Source of the DNA: JBMNTU01 sp050945895
GTDB taxonomy: Bacteria; Bacillota; Clostridia; Christensenellales; Christensenellaceae
Assembly: GCA_050945895.1 (NCBI GenBank)
Contig: JBMNTU010000040.1
Span: forward strand, 1 to 17,978
Length of the DNA: 17,978 bases
Direction: 5' to 3'
Shown here: piece by piece, positions 1 to 7,040 of the stretch
Position numbering within the stretch: position 1 is the first letter of the stretch
How the letters are laid out: each line of letters begins with the position of its first letter
Notes under the pieces: generated by a model
What the model was told of the DNA's origin: nothing
The model's input: only the letters and a program-made list of their open reading frames with translations
Database searches by the model: none
Translations under genes and position numbers: made by a program

Positions 1-353
1 ATGAGCGCCACATCCGGCTCAATGAATTTTCCCCAGAAAAGCTCGGGGATTTTGGAGAAATGCACCGGAATAAAATCTGCACGCCCTTCCGCGATTGCTT
101 TTCTGGAACCGCCGCCTGCAAACAGCGAGCAGTGGCGGAACGAACCCTGCGCCTCGGGCTTGCAATAGAAGCTTTCCCCCATATCGACCATGTGTGTGGT
201 CCGAATATTCTTTATTTTTCCGTTGAGTTCCGCAAGCGCGGCTGTTAGGTGCTGCGGCTCTGCGGTCGCGTGGCCGATTACGACCGTATCCCCATCTTTT
301 ATGACTGACAATGCGGTCTTTGCATCTGTTACTTTTGGTGTTTTGTTACCCAT
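1..353 (-). CDS. abfT: 4-hydroxybutyrate CoA-transferase, N-terminal part (cut by window edge)
   Basis: The first ~117 codons read MGNKTPKVTDAKTALSVIKD and continue with motifs of the acetyl-CoA hydrolase/transferase family: GDTVVIGHATAEPQHL near the N-terminus and a FAGGGSRKAI stretch near residue 80. Family members move CoA from acetyl-CoA or butyryl-CoA to a carboxylic acid. The neighbouring 4-hydroxybutyrate dehydrogenase and dehydratase point to 4-hydroxybutyrate as acceptor. The catalytic glutamate of this family lies in the missing C-terminal part, so activity cannot be judged here. The start codon overlaps the stop of the upstream NifU-like gene by one base (TAATG), implying translational coupling. 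It could instead be a general acetate, butyrate or succinate CoA-transferase; operon context is the main reason for the specific name. Confidence 0.8.
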   Translation of the reverse strand, partial: MGNKTPKVTDAKTALSVIKDGDTVVIGHATAEPQHLTAALAELNGKIKNIRTTHMVDMGESFYCKPEAQGSFRHCSLFAGGGSRKAIAEGRADFIPVHFSKIPELFWGKFIEPDVAL

Positions 354-625
354 TACTTTCCATCCTTTGACAATAGTTTTTTAGCAAACTGAATAAGCTC
401 ATCGCTGACGCTTTGGTCGACGATCACCTCTTCAATTTCCGGATATTCGGTCATCAGCGTGCCTTCCAGCAGCTCTTTGATCGTATCGTCCGCCCCGGGG
501 CAGCCCTTGCAGGCCCCCCGAAGCGCGACGTTTAAAATACCGTTCTTATAGCTCTCCACTTCGATATCCGCATTCTGGCAGCTTACGTGGGAGTCGATAT
601 AGTTTTGAATCTCTTGTTTGGTCAT
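353..625 (-). CDS. NifU C-terminal-domain-type Fe-S scaffold protein, 90 aa
   Basis: The protein has the Nfu/NifU C-terminal domain signature, GACKGCPGADDTIKELLEG, whose CxxC pair assembles or carries a [4Fe-4S] cluster for transfer to apo-enzymes. It consists of that domain alone. The start at 625 is chosen because GGTGGAGAG lies a few bases upstream; the reading frame stays open for about ten more codons to 655 but has no such site there. It sits directly downstream of the Fe-S dehydratase gene and is translationally coupled to the CoA-transferase gene by a TAATG overlap. The natural inference is a dedicated cluster supply for the oxygen-sensitive dehydratase, though a general Nfu role is equally possible from sequence alone. 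Confidence 0.88.
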   Translation of the reverse strand: MTKQEIQNYIDSHVSCQNADIEVESYKNGILNVALRGACKGCPGADDTIKELLEGTLMTEYPEIEEVIVDQSVSDELIQFAKKLLSKDGK

Positions 626-690
626 AACATCTCTCCACCCGGCCCTTTTGCGCATTACGCGGCTCCAGACACGAACATATCTGCGGGCAC

Positions 691-2139
691 TTAGTCTTTA
701 ATACCTGCAATGTTCTTTGCAAGCGCTTTTTTGGCACCGATGTTGCCCTGGCGCGCGATCATGATGCGCTGTGCCTGCGGGCTGCCCGCGCCGTGCATAG
801 ACTCTGTACGGTAGCCAACTGCCGCCGTGCCCAGCGTGATGTTTTCGATCAGGCGGAGAACACGCATGCGCGCTTCTGTAGGAACATCTGCCACGCCCAC
901 AAAGTACTTGTCTAGGTACGGCTTCAGTTCCGGGTTGCGCCAATCCTGCTCGGAGGGCATTGTAACCATCAGTCCGCCTGCGATATCTTCTGCAAGCCGC
1001 GCAATTTCGTACGGGAAGCGCGTGATGTTCTGCTTGCATACATTTGCCAGCAGCGTATCTACAAAAAAGTTACCCGCCTGCATACGTACGCCCTGTGAAG
1101 AGCACGCAATACCGCAGCTATACAGCGTTTCATTGAGGTGCGTCATTTCAATCAGCTTGTCTTTGATGTGCGAAGCCTTTGCTGCGCCATTGTAGTCTGC
1201 AGCAAGCGCAGCCGCGCCGATCAGCACGTCGCCCACGCCTACTTTGCAGCCGCCGTAGCTCTGACGATGATAGGAAGCAAAGCGCTCTACCAGCATGCCA
1301 GCGAAATCTGTTTCGCCGTCCATGAAGATGCGGTCGTTGGGAACGAATACGTTGTCGAAAACAACCAGCGCTTCGTGCCCGCCGAAGTTCTTGTTTCCAA
1401 GGTCGATGTCCGCATTGGGCTCCATTTTGCGCGTATCGCAAGACTGGCGGCCATAGATCATGAAAATGCCCTCTGCATCGGTGGGAACCGCAAACGCCAC
1501 AGCATAGTCTTTATCTTCGGGCTTCATTGCGATGGTGGGCATAACCAGCACTTCGTGCGAGTTGACCATACCTGTCTGGTGCGCTTTTGCGCCGCGTACG
1601 ACAATACCGTCCGGGCGGCGCTCCACAACATGCAGGAACAGGTCCGGGTCTGCCTGCGCGCTGGGCGCAAGGCCCCTGTCGCCTTTGGGGTCTGTCATGG
1701 CGCCGTCTACTGTCAGGTCTTTATCCTGCACCATCGTCCAGTATTTTACAAAACGGTCGAAGTAGTTTGTTTTGTGCGCCTGGTCAATTTCGTAGGCCGT
1801 GGAATAGACCGCATTTGCAGCATCCATGCCCACGCAGCGCTGGAAGCAGGCTGCCGTCATACGCCCAAGCATACGCTGCATTTTTACTTTGTTGATGAGG
1901 TCGTCCGTAGACTGGTGCAGATGCGTGAAGCGGTTCACCTTTTTGCCCGTCAGGTTGGACGTTGCTGTCATCAGGTCTTCATACTCCGGCTTTTCCGCCG
2001 CTTCGTACGTCATTGCAACGGAGTTCATCGAAGGTACGATAATCGGGTGTGTTGTGGGGTCGTCCACCTTTTCCCCAAACATATACACGGTCATGTTCAA
2101 TTTTTTCAGGCTGTCGATATACTCTTGTCTTGTCATCAT
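691..2139 (-). CDS. abfD: 4-hydroxybutyryl-CoA dehydratase / vinylacetyl-CoA isomerase
   Basis: This 482-aa protein belongs to the FAD plus [4Fe-4S] dehydratase family that converts 4-hydroxybutyryl-CoA to crotonyl-CoA through a ketyl-radical-type mechanism. The four cluster ligands known from Clostridium aminobutyricum AbfD (C99, C103, H292, C299) are matched, one residue earlier, by C98 and C102 in ACFQRC, H291 in SYHRQS, and C298 in YGGCKVG. The glutamate in GGHEALVVFDNVFVP (E256) and a second one in TESMHGAGS (E446) correspond to the reported catalytic acids. Length matches the family (about 490 aa). Two ATGs stand in tandem; the first is preferred because GTGAGGAAAT is better spaced for it. 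It follows the 4-hydroxybutyrate dehydrogenase gene after 49 bp and precedes the NifU-like gene. Confidence 0.95.
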   Translation of the reverse strand: MMTRQEYIDSLKKLNMTVYMFGEKVDDPTTHPIIVPSMNSVAMTYEAAEKPEYEDLMTATSNLTGKKVNRFTHLHQSTDDLINKVKMQRMLGRMTAACFQRCVGMDAANAVYSTAYEIDQAHKTNYFDRFVKYWTMVQDKDLTVDGAMTDPKGDRGLAPSAQADPDLFLHVVERRPDGIVVRGAKAHQTGMVNSHEVLVMPTIAMKPEDKDYAVAFAVPTDAEGIFMIYGRQSCDTRKMEPNADIDLGNKNFGGHEALVVFDNVFVPNDRIFMDGETDFAGMLVERFASYHRQSYGGCKVGVGDVLIGAAALAADYNGAAKASHIKDKLIEMTHLNETLYSCGIACSSQGVRMQAGNFFVDTLLANVCKQNITRFPYEIARLAEDIAGGLMVTMPSEQDWRNPELKPYLDKYFVGVADVPTEARMRVLRLIENITLGTAAVGYRTESMHGAGSPQAQRIMIARQGNIGAKKALAKNIAGIKD

Positions 2140-2188
2140 TTTATTATTTCCTCACTTTCCATATAAACCTTTTTTTACTCCAAATCGG

Positions 2189-3301
2189 TTACAGTCTTTC
2201 CTGATAAATCGCCTGGATATCCTCCAGCGTAAACGGTACATAGTTTCCTGAAAGAAGCCGTTGCTGGTTGTCTACTGTGCTTTTGGCAAACGTTGCTACT
2301 TCTTCGGGTTTTACGCCGTAATCGCTCATTTTTTTCTTGGGAAGGATCTTCTCCAGCAGGTCGCTGAGCGCGGGAATTGCATCTTGAGAGCCGAGGATCG
2401 AGTTGATCAGCTCCTCTAGCTGCGCAAGCTTTCCGCCCGGCGCCTTTTTCTTGTACATATTCAGCACGCTTGTAAAGAACTGGTAGTTGCTCTCGCCATG
2501 CGGAACGTGATAGTTTGCGCCCAACGCATAGCTCATTGCGTGCACAGCCGCACAGCTGGAATTGCCGAAGGCAATACCTGCTGCCGTCGAAGCGCGCAGG
2601 AACTGGTCGCTGTATTCGAACCGCGCATCCTGCCCTTTTTGGGCGATGAGCTTGTAGCCTTCCAAAATTGCTTTGATCGCGTCTACCGCAAACATGTCTG
2701 TAAACGGCGTTCCTTTGGGCAGGTTGAGGTATGCCTCCACCGCGTGGATGAGCGCGTCTATAGAGCTTGTCGCAAAAACGCCGTACGGCAGGCTGGACAA
2801 AAACTCCGGAATGAGCACGGCGCTGTCTGCGTACATCAGTTCGGAAACGAGGCCTTTTTTGGTGCCCAGCTTTGTCAGATTGACGATTGTGATGTTGGTT
2901 ACTTCGCTGCCCGTGCCGCACGTTGTCGGAACGACGATCAGCTCGCGGCCTTTTTTCAGCTTGTCTACGTTGTCATACATTTTATAAAGGTCGTCTTCGC
3001 CTTCTAGCACCAGTATCTTCGCGATGTCGATGATGGTTCCGCCGCCTACGGCAACAATGCGCTTTGCACCAAGCTTTTTCACTTCGTCCAGCACACCCTG
3101 CACCATTTTGTCGTCCGGTTCACCCATGCCGAATTTCTCCTGGAAAACCAGCTTGCATCCGAGATTATATTTGGCCATAAACGGCTCGTAAATATACTCG
3201 TTTGTCAAAATCAAATCGTCCGGGCCCAGCTTAAATTCGTCCGCAAACGCCTTGAATGTGTCGTACCCGTAAATTACGGGGGCAACTTGCAATAACTTCA
3301 T
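2189..3301 (-). CDS. 4hbD: NAD-dependent 4-hydroxybutyrate dehydrogenase
   Basis: A 370-aa group III iron-type alcohol dehydrogenase, essentially the same length as Clostridium kluyveri 4HbD (371 aa). From memory it shares extended motifs with that enzyme: FQEKFGMGEP, the nucleotide-binding AVGGGTIIDIAK (around residues 84-95), VPTTCGTGSEVTN, and the metal-site segments SSIDALIHAVEAY and NYHVPHGESN with Asp and three His. It interconverts succinate semialdehyde and 4-hydroxybutyrate with NAD(H). In this operon reduction of the semialdehyde feeds the CoA-transferase and dehydratase. AAGGAGGG sits 5 bases before the ATG. The upstream transketolase gene ends 11 bp away, so co-transcription is near certain. 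No gene that would make succinate semialdehyde (SucD, GABA aminotransferase) is visible in the window. Confidence 0.93.
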   Translation of the reverse strand: MKLLQVAPVIYGYDTFKAFADEFKLGPDDLILTNEYIYEPFMAKYNLGCKLVFQEKFGMGEPDDKMVQGVLDEVKKLGAKRIVAVGGGTIIDIAKILVLEGEDDLYKMYDNVDKLKKGRELIVVPTTCGTGSEVTNITIVNLTKLGTKKGLVSELMYADSAVLIPEFLSSLPYGVFATSSIDALIHAVEAYLNLPKGTPFTDMFAVDAIKAILEGYKLIAQKGQDARFEYSDQFLRASTAAGIAFGNSSCAAVHAMSYALGANYHVPHGESNYQFFTSVLNMYKKKAPGGKLAQLEELINSILGSQDAIPALSDLLEKILPKKKMSDYGVKPEEVATFAKSTVDNQQRLLSGNYVPFTLEDIQAIYQERL

Positions 3302-3312
3302 AAATACCCTCC

Positions 3313-4257
3313 TTATTTTCTTCCGATTACTTTTTCAGCGGCTTCTACAATATATTTTGCGCTCATTTTGAACGCATCGCGCAGGTGGGGCAATTTGGCA
3401 ACCTCGCCAAAATGATCCTGCACGCCAATGTACTCCATCGGAACGGGCGCTTCGCGCGTGATGCACTCTGCAAGCGCGCTGCCAAGGCCGCCCATTACGT
3501 TGTGGTTCTCGCACGATACGGCGCAGCCCGTCTTTTTGACGGATGCCAACACTGTTTTCGTATCGATGGGCTTAATTGTATGGACGTTGATCACCTCTGC
3601 CGAAACGCCTTTTTCCTTGAGCATATCGGCCGCTTCCAGCGCCTCTTTGACTTCGATGCCCGAAGCGAACAGCGTAACGTCTTTTCCTTCACGCATCATG
3701 TCGGCTTTAAAAAGGTCAAACTTATAATTGTCATCCGCAAAGAACGTCTTTTCGGGCACCTTCCTGAACAGGCGGATGTACACCGGCCCTTCGTGCTCAT
3801 AGATTTGGGGCATTGCTTTTGCAAGCTGGTCTCCATCGACCGGCTCGAAGATAATCATGTTGGGGATAGAGCGCATGACCCCCACGTCTTCCATGCTCAT
3901 ATGCGTACCGCCGTTCAGCTCGGCGGAAATTCCCGGGTCTGTTCCCACGATTTTTACGTTCTGGTTTGCGTATGCAATGGAAACCGAAACCTGGTCGGCA
4001 ATCCGGCGCGTGGCAAACGCGCAGAACGAAAAGATAAACGGCTTATAGCCGTAGCTTGCAAGCCCTGCGGAAATACACGCCATGTTGGCTTCCGCGATGC
4101 CCACGTCGATTGCCCGGTCCGGAAATTTCCCCTGCAGGGAAAGCGTTCCGTTGGCCCGCGCGAGGTCTGCGTCCAGCACCATGCACTTCTCGTCTTTTTC
4201 AAGGAGCTGCTCCAGGCATTGCGCCATTACGGCGCGCATTTCACTTTTTTCATACAT
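3313..4257 (-). CDS. Transketolase-like TPP enzyme, C-terminal subunit (pyrimidine-binding plus C-terminal domains)
   Basis: This 314-aa protein is the second half of a split transketolase. It contains the conserved GIAEANMACISAGLA segment, whose glutamate activates the TPP aminopyrimidine ring, then a substrate-side region THMSMEDVGVMRSIPNM, PVYIRLFRK, and the C-terminal NVMGGLGSALAE segment. A canonical single-chain transketolase has THQ followed by PVEQ or ALED, and an RPxD motif where this has EPVD, so it is a divergent paralogue and possibly not the housekeeping enzyme. The partner N-half lies 4 bp upstream and the 4-hydroxybutyrate dehydrogenase 11 bp downstream. Role in the operon is unknown: C2 transfer from a ketose, or an uncharacterised TPP-dependent route to an aldehyde substrate, are both conceivable. 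Confidence 0.88.
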   Translation of the reverse strand: MYEKSEMRAVMAQCLEQLLEKDEKCMVLDADLARANGTLSLQGKFPDRAIDVGIAEANMACISAGLASYGYKPFIFSFCAFATRRIADQVSVSIAYANQNVKIVGTDPGISAELNGGTHMSMEDVGVMRSIPNMIIFEPVDGDQLAKAMPQIYEHEGPVYIRLFRKVPEKTFFADDNYKFDLFKADMMREGKDVTLFASGIEVKEALEAADMLKEKGVSAEVINVHTIKPIDTKTVLASVKKTGCAVSCENHNVMGGLGSALAECITREAPVPMEYIGVQDHFGEVAKLPHLRDAFKMSAKYIVEAAEKVIGRK

Positions 4258-4261
4258 CTGC

Positions 4262-5089
4262 TTATACCTCCTTCAGCTCTCTGCGGGCAATTTCGAGCTG
4301 TTCCTGGCTGATGGTGACGTTATGGTTGTTCTGCCAGTTCTCTTCCAGGAAGGAAACACCCTTGCCCTTGAATGTGTGGAGAATGATCATAGTTGGTTTT
4401 TCCTTGTAGGCCTTGGCCAGCGAAATTGCCGCGTCGATTTCGGCAACATCGTGCCCGTCCGCTTCGATGACATGCCAGCCAAACGCGCGCCATTTGTCCG
4501 CAAGCGGCTCGATTGCGCTTACGTCGTTTGTCGGCCCGTCGATCTGCATTTTATTGTAATCGGTAAACCCGACCAAATTATCCAGCTTTTTGTGCGCGGC
4601 ATACATGGCCGCTTCCCAGATGATCCCCTCTTCCGATTCGCCGTCGCCCACAATGGAAAAAACGTTTGCGCCGTCGCCGCTCAGCTTGGACGCGATTGCA
4701 ATCCCAACCGCGCAGGAAAAGCCCTGCCCGAGGGAGCCAGCCGTCATATCCACACCCGGCGTTTTATTCATATCCGCATGGCTGGGCAGGTTGGTTCCCG
4801 GCTGATTGAGCGTCATCAGCATTTCCTTGTCAAAAAAGCCTTTATGCGCGAGCGTTGCATAAAGTGCTGGTCCTGCGTGGCCTTTGGAAAGCACAAAACG
4901 GTCGCGGCCTTCCATTTTCGGGTTTTTAGGGTCCACATTCATATGCCTGTAGTAGAGCACTGCCAATGCGTCTATTACGGACATACTTCCTCCAAGATGC
5001 CCCACTCCCAAGTTGCCGATCTCTTCCATGGTCAGAAGCCTGATCTCACGGCAAATCGTGTTCATCTGTTTAATTTCTGATGCATTCAT
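4262..5089 (-). CDS. Transketolase-like TPP enzyme, N-terminal (diphosphate-binding) subunit
   Basis: A 275-aa protein equal to the first domain of transketolase. Visible motifs are GVGHLGGSMSVIDAL, LSKGHAGPALYATL, TAGSLGQGFSCAVG, and the TPP/Mg motif GDGESEEGIIWEA ending in DYNKMQIDG. It binds the diphosphate of TPP and forms the active site with the C-half encoded 4 bp downstream. Split transketolases are common in Clostridia and Archaea and also occur as pathway-specific enzymes for unusual ketoses (for example in sulfosugar and apiose routes). An in-frame GTG at 5104 would abut the Shine-Dalgarno sequence, so the ATG at 5089, which follows AAGGAAGGTGG at a workable distance, is preferred. 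It is separated from etfA by about 120 bp containing two hairpins. Confidence 0.9.
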   Translation of the reverse strand: MNASEIKQMNTICREIRLLTMEEIGNLGVGHLGGSMSVIDALAVLYYRHMNVDPKNPKMEGRDRFVLSKGHAGPALYATLAHKGFFDKEMLMTLNQPGTNLPSHADMNKTPGVDMTAGSLGQGFSCAVGIAIASKLSGDGANVFSIVGDGESEEGIIWEAAMYAAHKKLDNLVGFTDYNKMQIDGPTNDVSAIEPLADKWRAFGWHVIEADGHDVAEIDAAISLAKAYKEKPTMIILHTFKGKGVSFLEENWQNNHNVTISQEQLEIARRELKEV

Positions 5090-5136
5090 ACCTGCGTATG
5101 CCACCTTCCTTATACATAATACAATCCATATATTAC

Positions 5137-5196
5137 CGGGGGACTGCTTCCCCCGCCTGCCGGCATGCCGCAGGAGCGCTGCTCCTGCGGACCGGC
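5137..5196 (-). repeat. Two adjacent strong inverted repeats between etfA and the transketolase genes
   Basis: The first (5137-5155) is CGGGGGA / TCCCCCG with a 5-base loop. The second (5159-5196) has a perfect 10-bp stem CCGCAGGAGC / GCTCCTGCGG around a 3-base loop, extended by outer GCCGG / CCGGC arms. Neither is followed by a T-run on the coding (minus) strand, so they do not look like intrinsic terminators. They may be mRNA processing or stability elements between the bcd-etf part and the downstream part, or a copy of a dispersed palindromic repeat. Confidence 0.7.
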
Positions 5197-5209
5197 AAAA
5201 AGCTGCTTT

Positions 5210-6229
5210 TTAGTCTACTTCTTTTTTCGCGATTTCTTTCTTCAGTGCTTCGGTAAGCGCCGGAACGATTTTTAAAACATCACCCACAACGCCATAGTCC
5301 GCCACTTCAAAAATCGGCGCGCTTTCGTCCTTGTTAATCGCCACAATTACGTCGGATTCCTCCATGCCTGCCAAATGCTGTACCGCGCCCGAAATACCAC
5401 AGGCAACATACAGGTTGGGCCGAACCGTCTTTCCTGTCTGACCTACCTGGCGGTCTTTTTCGATCCACCCTGCGTCAACGCACGCGCGCGAGCTGGAAAC
5501 CGTACCGCCCAAAACATCCGCAAGCTTTTGGAGCACTGCGAAGTTTTCCGGCCCGCCGATTCCACGGCCGCCCGAAACGAGTATCTTTGCGTCCTGGATG
5601 TCGATCCGGTCTGCGACCGATTTAACGATTTCCAAAATCTCTACATTCTCATGCTCTTTGGGGATGTCAATCTTGTAGTTTTCAACCTTCACTTTGTGGC
5701 CGTCGTCCGGCGTAACGCGCTGCATAACACCCGGGCGTACTGTCGCCTGCTGCGGGCGATGCTCGGCGCACACGATCGTCGCCATAATATTACCGCCAAA
5801 CGCAGGCCGCGTCATCCGCAAGAACTTTGTTTCCGCGTCGATCTCAAGGCCGGTGCAGTCTGCCGTAAGGCCGGAGTGGCAACGCGCAGAAACGCGCGGC
5901 GCCAGGTCGCGCCCAATGGCCGTTGCGCCATACAGCAGGATATCCGGCTTCTTATCTTTTACCACCTCAGACAGTGCATATGTATACGGCTCTGTCATGT
6001 AGGTTTTGAGCATTTCGTGGTCTACCAGCAGCACATTGTGTGCGCCGTAGCGGCCCAGCTTTTCGGCCATATCGTCAATCTGATAACCGAGGACGACCGC
6101 CGTTACTTCTGTATTCAGGTCGGCAGCCAGGTCGCGCGCCTTGCCCACCAGCTCGTAGGAAACGCCGGTGATGTGGTTATCGACCTGCTGTACAAATACA
6201 AATACGCCTTTATAGTCTTTAATATCCAT
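5210..6229 (-). CDS. etfA: Electron transfer flavoprotein subunit alpha
   Basis: This 339-aa protein has the EtfA C-terminal FAD-binding domain: SGGRGIGGPENF, then GQTGKTVRPNLYVACGISGAVQHLAGM, then AINKDESAPIFEVADYGVVGD. The N-terminal half carries the Rossmann-like ETF fold with DILLYGATAIGRDLAPRVSAR. With EtfB it forms the heterodimer that passes electrons to butyryl-CoA dehydrogenase. In Clostridia such complexes usually bifurcate electrons from NADH to crotonyl-CoA and ferredoxin. The start at 6229 follows GTAGGGGGAAA. The etfB stop is 16 bp upstream, giving the usual etfB-etfA order behind bcd. Bifurcation itself is an inference from the family and partners, not visible directly. Confidence 0.95.
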   Translation of the reverse strand: MDIKDYKGVFVFVQQVDNHITGVSYELVGKARDLAADLNTEVTAVVLGYQIDDMAEKLGRYGAHNVLLVDHEMLKTYMTEPYTYALSEVVKDKKPDILLYGATAIGRDLAPRVSARCHSGLTADCTGLEIDAETKFLRMTRPAFGGNIMATIVCAEHRPQQATVRPGVMQRVTPDDGHKVKVENYKIDIPKEHENVEILEIVKSVADRIDIQDAKILVSGGRGIGGPENFAVLQKLADVLGGTVSSSRACVDAGWIEKDRQVGQTGKTVRPNLYVACGISGAVQHLAGMEESDVIVAINKDESAPIFEVADYGVVGDVLKIVPALTEALKKEIAKKEVD

Positions 6230-6245
6230 TGCATTTCCCCCTACG

Positions 6246-7028
6246 TTAAATCAGGAATTTTTCCTGGAGCTTTTCCACAATGAAGTCTGCGGATTCCTGT
6301 ACGTCCAGATGAACCACCGTTCCCGCAGCCTTGAGGCTTTTGGGGAAGGATTTTACCACGCGCGTGGGCGAACCCTTCAGTCCGATGTTTGCCCGGTCTA
6401 CGTCGATGTCGTTCACCGTCCACACCGCAACGTCCATATCGCGGTAAGCGCGGAAAACGCCGCCCGGCGTCATATAGCGCGGGGTGCCAAGCTCTGCGAG
6501 CGCCGTAACCAGGCAGGGCAGCTTTGCCCTGATTACATGGTAGCGGTCTTCGTACTGGCGCTTAACAACGACATGGTCGCCGTCCAGCGTAATCTCTTCC
6601 GCATAGCTGATGTTTGGAAGCCCCAGGTGCTCCGCAATCTGCGGGCCAACCTGCGCTGTATCTCCGTCAATTGCCTGGCGGCCTGTAATAATCAAGTCGG
6701 GGTTGAGCTTTTTGATAGCAGAAGCCAAAGTAGAAGAAGTTGCCCATGTATCGGCACCGGCAAACGCGCGGTCTGCCAAAAGGGTCGCTTCATCCGCGCC
6801 CATTGCCAGCGCTTCGCGCAATACGGCATCTGCCTGGGCCGGGCCCATAGAAATGACGCGTACATGGCATCCGTGCTTATCTTTCAGTTTGAGCGCAGCC
6901 TCAAGGCCTGCTTTATCGTCATGGTTCATGATACTCGGAATACCTTCACGGATCAGCGTGCCTGTAACCGGGTCCAGCTTTACTTCATTGGTATCGGGAA
7001 CCTGTTTGATGCATACAACAATATTCAT
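6246..7028 (-). CDS. etfB: Electron transfer flavoprotein subunit beta
   Basis: A 260-aa EtfB. It starts MNIVVCIKQVPDTNEVKLDP, has the nucleotide-site segment IMNHDDKAGLEAALKLK, and the stretch DLIITGRQAIDGDTAQVGPQ typical of the butyryl-CoA dehydrogenase-linked (group II, potentially bifurcating) ETFs. It carries the second flavin or nucleotide site of the ETF dimer and is the presumed NADH entry point in bifurcating members. GGAGGGAAAAAAT lies just before the ATG and the bcd stop codon is 12 bp upstream, so bcd, etfB and etfA form one transcription and assembly unit. Confidence 0.95.
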   Translation of the reverse strand: MNIVVCIKQVPDTNEVKLDPVTGTLIREGIPSIMNHDDKAGLEAALKLKDKHGCHVRVISMGPAQADAVLREALAMGADEATLLADRAFAGADTWATSSTLASAIKKLNPDLIITGRQAIDGDTAQVGPQIAEHLGLPNISYAEEITLDGDHVVVKRQYEDRYHVIRAKLPCLVTALAELGTPRYMTPGGVFRAYRDMDVAVWTVNDIDVDRANIGLKGSPTRVVKSFPKSLKAAGTVVHLDVQESADFIVEKLQEKFLI

Positions 7029-7040
7029 ATTTTTTCCCTC

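Noticed and set aside
1138..2166. 342-codon open frame on the plus strand
   Set aside because: Antisense to abfD, whose cluster ligands and family length are fully conserved. The translation has odd composition and no motif.
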